Positions 6,791 to 20,700 of a DNA stretch of 64,000 nucleotides are shown one piece after another. Source of the DNA: an uncultured Bacteroidales bacterium (GTDB lineage Bacteria; Bacteroidota; Bacteroidia; Bacteroidales; P3); contig CAJOIV010000018.1 of assembly GCA_905234665.1 (NCBI GenBank), forward strand, positions 1-64,000. The letters run 5' to 3'. A program made the position numbers and the translations under genes. Each line of letters starts with the position of its first letter. Position 1 is the stretch's first letter. The notes under the pieces were generated by a model. The model had not been told where the DNA came from and searched no databases. It saw only the letters and a list, made by a program, of their open reading frames with translations.

Positions 6791-8745
6791 CGTAGATGGT
6801 CAGGTGGAGAGTGACGGTGCTGTCGCAGCCCGCGATGTTGCTAGTGATACTAGTGGCACTAGTGCTACTAGTGTAACTGGAATCGCGCCAGGTGAAGCGG
6901 TCGCAGGCCGTGGCGACGGTGTCGCCCGCGGTGCTGTAGTTGACGGTGAGGTGGAGGGTGACGACGCTATCGCAGCCCGCGGCGTTGGTGGTGGTACTCG
7001 TGGCACTAGTCGTACTAGTGTAGTTGGTTCCGCGCCAGTCGAAGCTATCGCAGGCCGTGGCCGTGGTGTCGCCTGTGGTGCTGTGGTTGAGCGTCAGGTA
7101 GAGCGTCACCACACTGTCGCACCCGTTGGCGGCCGCCAGCGTGTAGTTGGAGGTGTTGTAGTTGCTGGTGGTGTAGGTGATGCCGTTGATCCAGGTGTAG
7201 CGGTCGCACGCCGTCACGATGTCGGCTCCCGTGACGCTGCGATTGAGGGTGAGGCGGAGGGTCTCGACGCTGTCGCAGCCCGCCACGGTGGTGGTCACGT
7301 AGGTGGCTGTAATGGGCCAGGGATAGTAGTAGCCATGGACATTGGGGAATGGGAAGGTATAAGTACTGTCGTGCCATGTGTAACTATCGCAAGCAGTGTC
7401 GGTGATGGTCACGGTGGCACTGTGGTTGACGGTCAGGTAGAGGGTGTCGACATTGGTGCAGGTCGAGCCCGCCGTGCTGTAGTTATAGGTGTAGACACCC
7501 GACTGGGTGTAGAGGCTGTCGTTCCAACGGTAGCCGTCGCAGGCGGTGACGTGGAAGGCCGTGTCGGTGTGCTGGTCGATGACGAGGTGCAGCGTGTCGG
7601 TGCTGGCGCAACGCTCGGCATTGGTATAATTATATGTATAGGTGCCGGAGGTGGTGTAGGTGGTGCCGTTCCATGTGTAGCTGCCGCACGAGTTCTGGTA
7701 GTAGTTGTCGTGGGTGCTGTGGTTCACGGTCAGCCTCAGTTCGATAAAGTGGGAGCATCCTTCATCGTTGACAGTGTCGAAGAAGTAGGTTCCGCTGAGA
7801 GTGTACATATTACCGCGGAACGAGAAGCTGTCGCATGCCGTGTAGGAATCGACCTCGCTGGAATGGTAGTTGATGGTGAGGTTGAGGGTCACCACGCTGT
7901 CGCACCTGTGGTGGTTGGTGAAGGTGAAGGTGGGCGTGTTGGTCGAGGAGGTGTAGGTCACGCCGTTGATCCAGCGGTAGCTCTCGCAGGCCGTCTGGGT
8001 GTCGATGCCCGTGTTGCTGTAGTTGACGGTGAGGTGCAGCGTGTCGGTGCTGGCGCACCCAGCGGCGTTGGTGTAGTCGTTGGTGTAGATGCCCGACGTG
8101 GTGTAAGGTGTGCCATGCCATGTGTAGCTGTCGCAGGCGGTCTGACGGAAACTATCGTGCGTGCTGCGGTTGACTGTGAGGTGGAGGGTGACGGTGCTGT
8201 CGCAACCGACGGCGTTGGTGGTAATACTAGTGGCTCTAGTGCTACTAGTGTAGATAGAATCGCGCCAGGTGAAGCTGTCGCAGGCAGTGGCGGTGGTGTC
8301 GCTGGTGGTGCTGTGGTTGACGGTGAGGTAGAGCGTGTCGGTGCTGGCGCAGCCCTCGGCATTGGTGTAGTTGTAGGTGTAGTCGCCACTGGCGGTATAG
8401 CGCGTGCCATGCCACGTGTAGTTGTCGCAGACGGCGAGGCTTTCGCTGTTGGTCGTGCTGTGGTTGACGGTTAGGTGCAGGGTTGCGGTGCTGTCGCAGC
8501 CGTTGGCGTTGAGGGTGTCGAAGGTGTAGGTGCCGCTGGCGATGTAGGTGGTGCCATGCCAAGTGTAACTGTCGCACGCCGCGAGGGTCTCGCTGCTGGT
8601 GGTGGCAGGATGGATGGTGAGCCGGAGGGTGTCGTAGACGGGGATGGCATGGAACAGGTGCATTCTGGAGTAGATGCCTGAAGTGGTGTAGGTGCTGTCG
8701 CCCCAGGTGTAGCTTCCGCATGCCACAACGGTGGTGTCTGCATTG
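5080..8745 (-). repeat. array of about 24 short two-cysteine 'CDSYTW' modules
   Basis: Each module is about 45-50 residues, opening ACDSYTWHGTTY or a variant and closing GCDSVVTLHLTVNH or GCASTDTLHLTV. Two cysteines per module (in ACD and GC[DA]) could form one disulfide. Three flavours alternate: SGTYTYDYTN, TSSTSATSTTSN and TETGNYIYDYSQ in the middle. Smaller arrays of the same module occur at 10090-10400, 14480-14780, 20760-21180 and 23530-24150, and in the sister giant. I know no named domain family for it. Confidence 0.8.
5736..8248. repeat. CTAG tracts with 9-nt spacing in the larger giant gene (five sites)
   Basis: CTAG begins at 5736, 5745, 5754, 5763; 5874, 5883, 5892, 5901, 5910; 6841, 6850, 6859, 6868; 7006, 7015; and 8227, 8236, 8245. 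Spacing within a site is always 9 nt (three codons). They encode the T-S-rich middle of one module flavour using ACT/AGT codons, unlike the ACC/TCG/AGC codons around them. A decayed copy lies at 5299-5320. Confidence 0.9.
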
Positions 8746-11700
8746 GCGGGCATGTAGTCCACGATAATGTCATCGAGCAAGATGCTCTTGTTCTCATTAT
8801 AGTATACAGGACGGAGGGCGATGCAAGAACCGGAGCCTTGATAGGGACGGAGGTTAATACCAAATTCTCCAGGTCGGTAGATATTATTCACAACATTAAC
8901 GAATAGTTCAAGAGTGTCGACAGGTGTGAACGACCCGGTGTCGGTGGGGCTGTCCATCACGCCTACGGCAAGTTTTGCAGGAGTATTCCTGTTCCTCCCG
9001 TTGGGGAATGCCCAGAAGCTGAGGTACAGGTTGTTGAGGGCGTGGTAGTGCGTGTCGATCTGCGGCAGAACGATATAGTAGTCGCTATTGCTAAAGATGG
9101 GGAAATCCATAAGATTATTCCCAGAATGTGCATATCCAGCTTCGGTACGGATGGTAATGTCTGGAGCGGTCGTGGAGTTATTGGACAGAATATTCCAACA
9201 GTTGAGGTTGAATGGGATACTGCCGGGATTACTCAGGACTCCGCAGCTCTCGAAACTCTCGGTGATGGGCAACTCAGTCATTGGGCCACATCCCGTGTTG
9301 AAGGTGAACATCTCGCTCCATGCGCTGGCCTGCGATGCATCGCACCACTTGCGGACGAAGACGTGGTAATAGCTGCTGGGGCTGAGGTTCGTGATACGGA
9401 CACTGTTGCCGGTCACGGAGAGGGTGTCCATGTCGAGAGGCGAAGAGGCAATGCCGTATGCCACGGTGAAGCGTGTGCCGGTACCCGCCCAGGCAAGGGT
9501 GGTGGCAGTGGTTGTCGTGTTGCTGTTTTGCAGGTTGGTGGGCGGCGTGCAGGTGGTCTTGACAATGCTGACATTGTCGACTGCAGCAGGTGGATTGTGC
9601 CCCTCCCCAAAGAGCTGCACAGTGTTTCTCCAGAAAAAGACCATCTTGTAGATGCCTGGATTGGTGACGTTGATTTGGGCGGCGTGATAGTTCCATACTG
9701 TTTGTCCAAACAGAGCGGTATTTCCGTCGAGGGCAATCCAACTTGTCGGGATCTGTCCGTTGCTGGGCAGGACTTCTGCGTCGGGAACCAAGAAGACGCG
9801 CAGGTAGTCGTTGTTGAAGGATCCATTGGCGCGCCAGTCGTAGCTGAAGGAATAGGCGCCTTGCCGCAGGATGAAACGCTTGGAGGTATAGGCGGCGGGA
9901 CAATAATTATTATTATCGTCCAACGTCCATGAATAGTTGTTGGAAACCCCGTTGTCGTTGGAGATGTAGACGCTGTGGGTCCCGGTGTGGGGGGCAGCAG
10001 TGCCATAGTACCAAGCATTGGTGGAAGGATTGTTGGTGAACGTCCAGCGGAGGCCCGCCTCGAAGTCGTCGAAGAAAGGATGCTCCTCGTCGACCAAGAC
10101 GGGTAGCGTCGGGTCGATGACGAGGTGCAGGGTGTCGGAGCTGGCGCAGCCGTCGGTGTTGGTGTAGTCATAGGTGTAGACGCCTGTGGCGGTGTAGACG
10201 CTGTCGTGCCACGTGTAGCTGAGTTCGGCAGTGTCGTACACCACGTTGTGCGTGCTGTGGTTGACGGTCAGGTGCAGGGTGTCGACGACGGTGCATTGGG
10301 CAGTGGAACGGTCGTGGGTGTAGACGCCTGTGGCGGTGTAGGGTGTGTCGTTCCAGGTGTAGGAGTCGCAGGCAGCGATTGTGGTGTCGGTGCCGACGGG
10401 GCAGTCGTTCTGGAAGAGGGCCGTGAGGGTGGTGTCGTCTGTGACGATGAGGGTGCGCGGGTTGGTGGTGACGCCGTCGCTCCAACGCAGGAAGTTGTAG
10501 TTGCCGATGGGCGTGGCGGTGAGGGTGGCGGTGTCGAGGTAGTCGTAGCTGCCGCCGCCCGTCACGGTGCCGAGGGTAGTGTCGTTGGAGAGGACGGTGA
10601 CGGTGTAGGTGTTCAGCGAGAAGACGATATGGTTGTAGGTCACGTCGTGGTCGGGCATGACGAAGGTGTAGGGGTTGGCGGTGATGCCCGCGGCCCAGTG
10701 GCTGAAGGTGTAGCCGTGGTTGGCGGTGGCGGTGAGGGTCACGTCGCTGCCCGCCATGGCCTGGGCGTGGTTGGTGGTCACGCCGTTGACGGCCACCGTG
10801 CCGCGAGCAGGCTCAGCCACTGTCAGGTCGATGTTGAAGGGCGCGATGCGCATCACACGGATATCATCAAAGAAGACGTAGGAGTTGTACCACGAGTCAT
10901 TGGTGCTGTAGAAAGCAATGTAGTAGCTGTTGCTGTTGTCAACCACATGGCTGAAATTCACAGTGTGGCTCTCCCAAGTGTCTGTGGCGGTGGGTGTCAG
11001 TGTGTCGACGGGGATAAAGGTGGTGAAGTCGTAGGGGTTGCTGACCACACCCACGACGAGGCTGGCGGTCTCGCTGCTATTGTAGGAATTGGGAATATTG
11101 ACCTGGAGGGTCATGTAGAGGTTGCTGATGGTGTCGTCCAGCTTGGGCATGACGGCATAGGCGCTGGCATTGCTGATGTTGAAACGCATACGGGCAGTAC
11201 CCTCGCCGGCGTAGCCTGAGGTGTACTGGTTGCGCTGCACCTGGGCGTTCTCGTTGAGTATCCAGCAGGGCACGCCAGTAACGGTGCCGTTGGGCTGGTT
11301 GGTGAGGTTCTCAAAGCCGTAGGCGTAGGGCAGCTCTTCGAGGCAGCCGGTGGAGAAGGCGGTGGTCACCATCGAGCTCTGGCTCCAGCTGTTGCAGGCG
11401 GCCCAGAGGTAGACGCTGTAGGCCGTGGCGGGCGTGAGACCCGTGAGGGTATAGGCGGTGTCGGTGATGCCGGTGACCTGCGTGCCCTGTCCGGGGGTGA
11501 AGCCCGAGGGACCGTATTCGAGGCTGTAGGAGGCTATGCCTGTCGCGGCGGGCCAGTGGAGGCGGGCACCGTTGTAGACGATGCGGTCGGCCGTCACGCG
11601 GGTGGGGCCGTCGCAGGCGGGGATGCGCTCGACGATGATGTCGTCGACAAGCACATTGCCGGCCTGTCCCTGTCCGCCATTGAGCTGGTAGCGGATGGCG

Positions 11701-14700
11701 AGACGGCGGCTGTTGTCAGTTACGGAGGTGAGGGGCACGGTGTAGTACTGCCAGTTATTGTTGAGCTGTATGCTCTGCACCGTCTGGAAGGTGGTGATGT
11801 TGGCCGAGGAGGCCACGGTGCCGATTTGCAGCGGGGCATTCGGGTTGTTGCCGTTGCCGGTTCTTGCCTGTAGCTTGAACTGCAGGAGGCTCAGCGTGTC
11901 GTCGAGTTCGGGCAGGATGGCATAGCTGTACATGCTGTTGCTGCTGCTGAAGAAGAGGAGAGCCTTGTCTCCCTCGTAATTGGGATTGGCAGTGGAGACC
12001 GTGGGATAGGTTGACGTGGCGGAGCCATAGAAGCCGTTGTTCCAACAGGGGCTTACGTGGGTGCCGGAGCCGTGGTCGAAGTTCTCGGTGAAGGGTACGC
12101 TGTGTGCTGAGCACGAGGTGGAGAAGGTGGTGGTGGCTGCTGTGCTGAGGCTGCCGGTGATGCAGAGGCTATAGACCTCGACGTCGTAGGTGGTGCCCAT
12201 CTGCAGGCCCGTGAGGGGCAGTGAGGTGGCGGCGACACTGTCGACGGTCACGCGGTAGGAGCTGTCGTAGTCGCCGTGGGGCGTGTAGACCACGCGGTAG
12301 CGGCTGATGCCCTGGGCGGCACTCCAGCTGAGGGTGGCGCTGGTGGTGGTGATGCTGCCGGCGGCCAGGCTCGCGGGGGCGTTGCAGTCGGGAATGGGGA
12401 CAACCTCAATGTCGTCCACATAGAAAGCCTGTGACTGGCTTCCGCTGCCCGTCAGGCGCGGCGAGACAATGGCAATGCGGTAGTTGGTGCCGCTGAGATT
12501 GTTGAAAGGCACGTTGACGATGGTCCACTCGTTGTCGGTGTTGCGGGTGAACTGCTGCACCTGCTGGAAGGTGTTGAAGTTGGTGGCCGTGGTCACGACA
12601 CCCACCTGGATATTGGCAGAGGTGCCGCCAGAGGTCTTCACCTTGAAACGCAGCATCTGGTCGTGGATATTGCCCTGCATGGAGGGCAGCACCAGGTAGG
12701 AGTAGTAGTAGCGGGTGCTGAGGAAATAGAGGAAGTAGTCGCTGTTGTCGCCGCTGTAGTAGGTGAACATCGGGTAGGAGTTCTGGTCGTTGCCTTGGCT
12801 GTAGCACTTGTACCAGCAGCGGCTGATGGGGCTGTTGGAATTGCTGCCCGTGTAGCCGTTGAAGTCCTCGAGGAACGGGATGGCCATGCGGCCGCAGTCG
12901 GTCTGCGCGCTGATGCGCTGTGCGCGGCTGGTGGCGTGAACGCAGTCGGAGTGGATGTAGATGTCGTACCAGGTGTCGTTGGTCAGGCCCGTGAGGGTGG
13001 CGGTGGTGTCGGTGACGGTGACTGTGGTGCCAGAGCCCTGGGCAAAGCCCTGCGGGCCGTACTCGATGCCCCACGAGGTGGCGGCACCCGTCTCGTGCCA
13101 CGAGAGGCTTATGGAGTTCGCGGTGGTGCCGGTCACGGCGATGTTGCGCACGCCCGAGCATTCAGGCATGGCTTCGACGGTGAAGTCGTCGAGGTAGCAG
13201 CGGGCGTTGCCGCCGCCCTGCAGGCGGATGGCGATATACTGGCCGTTGCCCTGGTAGGTGTCGAACATCACGGTGTCGCAGTACCACTGCAGGACACCCG
13301 TGTTGGGGATGGTGAAGGTCTCGTAGGGCTGGAAGGTGGTGATATCCGAGGGATTGGTCACCACGCCTATCTCAACGGTGGAGGCGTAGCTGTTGCCGGC
13401 GGCACGGCCCCAGAAGGTGAGCTGTGTGCGGTTGACGGGGTTGTCGAACTGCGGCAGCACGATGTAGCTGTAGTAGCTGGCCTCGGCGACCATGTACATG
13501 GCGTAATAGCCGTCGTGCGAGTAATAACTATAGGGATAAGGATAGTTGTAGCTGTTGGGTGTGCTGCTGCCCTTGTGCCAGCACTCGTTGATGGCGCCGT
13601 TGGAGCCGGAGGCGGTGGCATCCTCGAAGCCGTAGCTGTAGGGCAGGGCGATGGGACCGCAGGCGGTGCGGAAGGAGAGCACCGTGCTCCAGGCACTCTG
13701 CTCGTCGTTGCAGAGGGAGCGCACATAGGCGTAGTGCGTCGTGGTGTGGGCCAGGCCCGTGAGGGTTGCCGTGTTGCCCGTCACCGTCAGGGTGTCCATG
13801 TCGGCGAGGGTAGGCGTGGTGCCGTAGGCCACCTGGTAGCTGGCGGCGGTGCCTGTCCAGCTGAGGGTGGCGGTGCCGGTGCCGACGCTCTGGAGGGCGA
13901 CATTGGTGGGACGCAGGCAGTCGCTCTTGACGAAGCGCACCTCGTCGATGGCGGCGGGAGGCTGGGAACCCACGTATGAGTCGTTGTACCAGAGGAATAC
14001 TACCTGGTAGACGGCGGAGTCGGTGATGTTGACCTCGGCGGTGTAGTTGCCCCACGAGGTTGTCTGGTTCATCTGGCTACCGCGGTCGAGCACCCTCCAG
14101 CCGCTGGGCGTGCCGGTGATGGAGACTCCCGTGGGCAGAGTGCCGGCGGTGAAGGTGGTGTTGGCCGGCACCAGATAGACGCGCATGTAGTCATAGTCGG
14201 CCTCTGCATTACAACGCCAGTCGTAGCTGAAATAGAAGTGTCCGGCGGGCAGGATGAACTTCTTGGTGGCGAAGACCGCCGAGGTGGCGTTGGAGGTGGT
14301 GTAGGCGTTGGAGGTGCCGTTGTCGTTGGATATGTAGATGGCATTGTAGCCAGTGCTGTGGGCGGCGCTGCCACGGTACCATTTGTTGGTGAGGTTGCCG
14401 TTGAAGAGCTGCCAGCAGAGGATGTTGCCCTCGAAGCCGTCGTAGAAGGGGTGCGTCTCGTTGACCAGCACGGGGGCGTAGAGGTCGACGGTCAGGTGCA
14501 GCGTGTCGGTGCTGGGGCAGCCGTCGTCGTTGGTATAATTATATGTATAGACACCCGTAGTGGTGTAGGTGGTGCCGTGCCAGGTGTAGCTCTCTGCCAC
14601 CGTCTCGGTGACGCTGTTGTGCGTGCCGTGGTGGATGGTGAGGTGCAGGGTGTCGGTGCGCGGGCAGATGCCGAGCAGGAGGGTGTCGAAGGTGTAGCTC

Positions 14701-17700
14701 CCCGAAGCGGAGTAAGCAGTCCCGTGCCATGTGTAGCTATCGCACGCTGTGGTGGTGGTGACCACTGGCAGCACCGTCGAGCAGTTGGGAGCTTCTTCGA
14801 TGGCGAAGTCATCGAGATAGGCTATCCATGTCCTTCCGCCGCCGATGCTGCTGCCACGGAGGGTGATGTAGATACCGTTGCCGGTGTAGTTGCTCAGATA
14901 GGCAGTGTATTGCACCCATTCAGTGCCCGCCACGGTCACGGCGGTGACCGGGGTGAAGGTCGTGGTGTCGTTGGCGTCGGTCATGACTCCCACGGTGATG
15001 CTGGGGCTCACATTGGCGGATGAACTCTTGGCCCAGAAGGTTAGTTTGGTGCCATTGGTGGCGATGACGGTGTTGTCCAGTCCGGGCAGCACCACGTATT
15101 GTGTGGAGTTGTTGAAGTTCATCCATTGGATGGAACGGCTGCCGGTGTGGATGAAGTTGGCCGAGCCGTTGACCATAGGATAAGGATAATTGTTGGTGTA
15201 GATGCGGTTCCAGCAGGCAACGTCGAAGTAGGACAGGGTGCTGCCCTCGAAGCCTTCGGTGTAGGGCAGCGAGGTGATGAGGGCACAGTCGGTGTGGAAC
15301 GTGGCCATCGTGCTCCAGAGGCTGAGGTTCCCATCGCCGCAGTCGGAACGCACGTACACGTTATAGGTCGTGTAGCCCGTCAGGCCGGTGAGGGTGACGG
15401 TGGTGTCGTTCACGGTGACGGTCTGCATGTTCTCAGGTGTGTTGCCCAGGCCGTAGGCCACGATATATCCCGTGGCGTTGCCGTTCCAGGTGAGGGTGGC
15501 GCTGCTGCTGTTCACGGCAGTGGCCTGCAAGCCGGTGGGAGTGTCGCACGGGGTGGCGGAGGGGATATAGACCTCCACATTGTCGAGGCCGCAGGCGTAC
15601 CAGGTGCCGGTGCATTCCCAGCGGAAAGCGATATACTGGGCGGTGGCGGGGACGTTGGTGAACTCGACACTGTCGAAGGTGCCTGTGGTGGACGAGGCGA
15701 TGGTGGCCACTGGTACGTAATCGGTTGCCATATTGTCGCCTGTGAGGTAACCCACGGAGAGGGTGCCATAGTTGGCATTCTCCTTGCGCGACCAGAATTT
15801 CACGGCCAGGGTGTTGATCGGCTGGGCGAACTGGGGCAGGCGGACTACCTTGACGGTGCCGTAGTTGCCGTTGCCGGAAATCAGGCAGAGTCCATTGTAC
15901 GCAACAGCGAACTGGTAGCTGGTCCCTCCCGTGACCACATGCGGCAGATAGGTGTTGGACGTGCCGTTGGTGTAGCCTTCCCAGCAGGGTGGCAGGAAGC
16001 CGGCTAAGTTGTAGGAGGAGGAGGGCACGTTATCGAAGTCTTGCATGTAAGGCACATTGGTGAGGCCGCAGTCGGTGATGGCGGTGGATACATCGCTCCA
16101 TTCGCTGTTGCCGTTATCGCCGCAGAAAGTTCGGACGCGGAAACTGTACTCGGTGCCGGGGAAGAGGCCTGTGAGGGTGGCGGGATGGCTGTTGACGGTC
16201 ATTGTGGCGCCGTGGCCAAGGGTGAAGCCGGTAGGCCCGTACTCAATCTCCCACGACGTGGCGGGACGCATGTCGCTCCAGTCGATGGTGAGGGTCGAGG
16301 GCGTGATGTTCGTGGCGTGCACGTTCTGCACGGCCAGGCAGGAAGGAAGGAAGGTCACCTCGATGTCGTCGATGAGGAATGGGCTGTAGGTGTAGTTGTC
16401 GCGGCAGGTGTTGCGGAACGCGATGACGCGGCTGTTGCCGCTGTAGCCGGCCAGGTAGACAGTGTTCTCCACATAGGTGTTCGGCACCACGTCGAGGGTG
16501 TCGATGGGGAAGAACGTGGTACCATGCATCACGCCCACCTCCAGCTTGTTGTCGGCATCGCTGTTGCCTTTGCGCACCCACAGTTTAATCTGCAGCAGGT
16601 TGAGGGCAGTGTCGGTCGCGGGCAGTTGGGTGATGGCGTCGCCCGTCAGGGCGAGGCTGTAGTTGCCGGTGTGTGCGAGGGTGCGTTGGATGAGAGGATA
16701 ATTGGACGGGTCTTGGTATGAGGCGGAACCTATCATGGTGAAGTCCCAGCAGGGCACAGTGATGGCCGTCGAGCCTGTGGTGTAGGTCTCGAAGCTCTCG
16801 TTGTAGGGCACATGGATGGTGGCGGGACACTGGGTGCGGAACGATACGGGCGTTGAGGTCCATGCACTGGTGTCGGAGGCCGAACAGATGGCGCGGATGT
16901 AGGCGTAATAAAGGGTGTTGTTGGCAAGACCGGTGATTTGGACGCTGTGGCCTGTCGCGGTGATGGAGGTCATGTCGGCCAGGGTCGTCGTGGTGCCGTA
17001 GGCCACTTCGTAGGTGGTGGCGCTGCCGCTCCAGGTGAGGGTGGCCGAGGTGTCGGTGATGCCGCTTGCCGCCAGACCTGTGGGCTCAAGGCAGGAGGGG
17101 ATGACCTCAAGGGTGAAGTCGTCGGTCCAGGCCTGCCAGGCGTAGTTCCAGTAGTCTGTCGAGCCTGGCGACACGGCACGGAGGGCCACATACTGCCCGC
17201 TGCCTGTGTAACTGCTGAAGGGGATAATGTATTCGATGTAGTTGTCTATATCCGAAGGACTGATGGTGCCCACCTGCGTGAAGGTGTTGATGTTCCCGGG
17301 GTCGGTCATGATACCCACCTGGAGGGTGCCGTTGCCTGAACCCTTGCGCGCCCACACACGCAGGCGCAATGTGTTCATAGGATATATGTTCACATCCACG
17401 GCGGGCATCACCACGGCCTGATAGGTGCCTCCGTCGACACTGTTGAGCGCGTTCCAGTTGATGCAGCGGTTGCCACTGTGTGTGTTGTTGGCGTCCAGGG
17501 AGGGGAAGGAGCTCCAGGTGCCATTGTTGAGACGGTTCCAGCAGTCGATGGGGAACGAGGTGTAGCTGTCGAAGTTCTCAGTGTAGGGCAGGCTGCTGAT
17601 GAGGGTGCACGGGGTAACGAAGGTGGTCATGGGGGTCCACTCGCTGTTGTCATTGCCGCCGCAGAGGGCGCGCACGAAGACGTTGTATGTCGTGTTGGGC

Positions 17701-20700
17701 GCAAGGCCTGTCAGCTGCCGGCTGCTGCCCGTCGTCACATTGACGGTGGTCATGCCGTCGGGCGTGGTGCCGGTGCCGTAGGCCACTTGGTGCACGGTCT
17801 GTCCCGGCACGGGGTCGCTCCAGGCCACGGTGGCTGTGGTGGGGGTGATGCCGCTCACCGTCACGTCCGTCGGGGCGATGCACGAGGGCGAGAGTTCCAG
17901 CGTCACGTCGTCCATATAGGCCGTCCACGTCAGATAGTAGTTGTTCTGGGTGGGACCGTCCGCGCGGATGGCGATATAGTGGCCTGTGCCGGTGTAGGCA
18001 TAGAAGTCGGCATAGTATTCCGCCCATCCGTTGGTCTCGGCGATGATGGTGGCCACTTGGGTGAAGGTGTTGATGTTGTTCGGGTTGGTCATCACGCCGA
18101 TGCGGAAGGTGGGCACGGCGCGTGATGCGTCAGAGACCCGGTTGGCCCAGAATTTCAGGCGCAGGCCGCTCACATCCACCGACGGGTCGAGGGCGGGAAG
18201 CACCACGGCCGTAGTCCTTGGCCACTGGCTGTTGGTCACATAGGGGTTGGTCTCCCAATACAGTGCGCGGGTGCCGGTGTGGTTTAGGTTGCCTGAGATG
18301 TAGGGCGAGCCCGTCCAGCGGCTGCCGTTGTTGAGGTGCGTCCAGCAGGGCAGGCCAAAGTCGGCATTGGGTGTCTCGCTGGTGCCTGTGGGGCAGCCTT
18401 CAAAGCCCCACGTGTAGGGCAGGGTGGCTATCAGTCCGCAGCCGGTGGTGAAACTGTACACGGTGCTCCATTCGCCGCGCTCGGTGGCGCAGATGGGCTG
18501 GATGTAGACGTTGTAGGTGGTCATAGGCAGCAGACCTGTCAGGGTGGTGTTGTTGCCCGACATGACGACGATGCTGTCCATCGTTGCGGGGTCGGTGCCG
18601 GTGCCGTAGGCCACACGGAAGCCAATGCCGTTGCCACCATTCCAGGTGATGGTGGCGCCGGTGGAGGTGACGTTGTTCGAGGCCACGCTCGTCGGCGGGA
18701 AGCAGATGGGCACAATGCTCACCTTCAAATCGTCCATGCCGGCCACCCAGCCGCCGTTGGCGCGGGCGCAGATGGCTATGTTCCTACCGTTGCCGGTGTA
18801 GCTCTCGAAGGTGAAGGTGTATTCCGTCCACGCAGTGGAGGTGATGTTCAAGGTGTCGACAGGCACGAAGGTCATGGTGTCGTAGGGGTCGGACATGACG
18901 CCGACGATAAACACCGGTCGCTGCGTCGAGGTGTTGGCCCGGGCCCAGAAGCTGAGCTGGTGGCGGCTCATGGGGTAGAAGCTGGTGTCCAAGCCCGGCA
19001 GCACCACATATTGCGACGTGCCGTAGCTTGTGTTGTTGGCCATGTTCCAATAGAGGCCGCGGTTGCCGGCATGTCGGCATACCGTGCTGTTGCCCACGTA
19101 GGGAGAATAGTAGGTGGTGCCGTTGCTGAAACGGTGCCAGCAGTCCACGGAGAAGTTGTTGTTGCTGGAGCCAGTGGTGTTGTAGCTCTCGAAGCCCTCC
19201 ACATAGGGCATCTCCAGCAACTCGCACTCGGTGGAGAACGAAACCATCGGGCTCCAAGTGCTGCGGTCGCCGCTACACACCGAACGCACAAACAGGTTGT
19301 AGGTCGTGTTGGCCGCCAGGCCCGTGAGGGTGACGGTGGAGCTGTTGGCTGTCATGCTGTCCATGGCATCGGGGTCGGTGCCTGTGCCGTAGGCCACCAC
19401 GTAGTTGTCAATCAAGCCCGTCCACGACACTGTGGCCGTGTGGGAGGTGATATTGCTGACGGTAACGTCGATGGGAGTGGCGCAGGTCGGGGCGACATCG
19501 ACCGTGATGTCGTCAAGATAGGCGGCGGCGATGGTGTTGAAGGCCGAGCGCAGGGCGATATAATGGCCTGTGCCGGTGTAGTAGCTCAGCGGCTGTATGT
19601 ATTCCACCCATGTCGACCCCTCGACGTTTATGGTTCCAACGGAGACGAACGATGCCGTGTCGGTGGGGGAATCCATCACGCCCACCTCGAATGCCGGGTG
19701 GTAGCTCGAGGAACTGGTACGGCCCCAGAAGCGCACCTCTAAGGTGTTGACGTCAAAGATGAAGCCAGGCATTACGATGTACTGGCGCTCGGTGTTGGCG
19801 GCTCTGTACCAATAGAGGCCGCGGCTGCCTGTGTGGCTGGTGGTGGTGACGGACGGGTAGTTGTTGATGCTGTAGTGTTTCCAGCAGGGAAGGGTGAATG
19901 ACCCGCTGGTATAGCCTTCGAAGCCTTCGGTGAAGGGCAGTGTGGACACCATGTTGCATTCTGTCTGGAAGGTGTACATCTGGCTCAGTCCGCTGGAACT
20001 GCCGCCGGTGCAGTGCGACACGATATAGACATTGTAGGTGGTGTAGGAGCTGAGGCCTGTGAGGGTGACGCTGTCGTCGTACACCGTCCTTGAATCCATG
20101 GTGGTCGTGTTGGTTCCCGTGCCGTAGTAGACGGTATAGCTGTTGCCCGTCCCCTGCCAGGTGAGGGTGGCCGAGTTGGCAGTCACCGCTGAGGCTGCAA
20201 TGTTGTTGGGTATCGGGCACGCGGGTTGCACCTCGATGGTGAAGTCGTCCAAATAGAGTGTCCAGTTGCTGGTCGGATATTGGGTGCGCAGGGCAATGTA
20301 CGAGCCGGTCCCGGTGTAGCTGAAGAAGTCGAAGATTTGCTCGGTCCAGGTGACGCCGCTATGGCTGAGGGTGCCCACCTGTTGGAATGTGGAGGTGTCG
20401 TCCGGGTCGGTCATGACGCCCACCTGCAGCTCGCCCGTGGTCTGGTTGTTGGAGGTGCGTGCCCAGAAACGCAGGCGCAGGGTGTTGATGGCATGCGAGG
20501 CGGTGTTCACCTGCGGCATCACGAGGACGATGTTGCTGCCGTAGCTGCTGCCGGTGTTGTTCGACCAGTTCAGCATATTGCTGCCGCCGTGGGCCATCGA
20601 GCCGGTCGCTACAAAGGGATAGCCTATGTAGGTTGTGGCGTTGTTGTGGCGTTGCCAGCAGTCGACATCGAATACCGGGTTCGCGGCGGTGCCGGTTGTG

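Noticed and set aside
4448-8474. Long plus-strand open frames of 731 and 609 codons opposite the giant gene
   Set aside because: They are rich in Val, Gly, Ala and His with no domain pattern and mirror the repeat structure of the minus-strand gene. They are shadows of GC-rich coding DNA.
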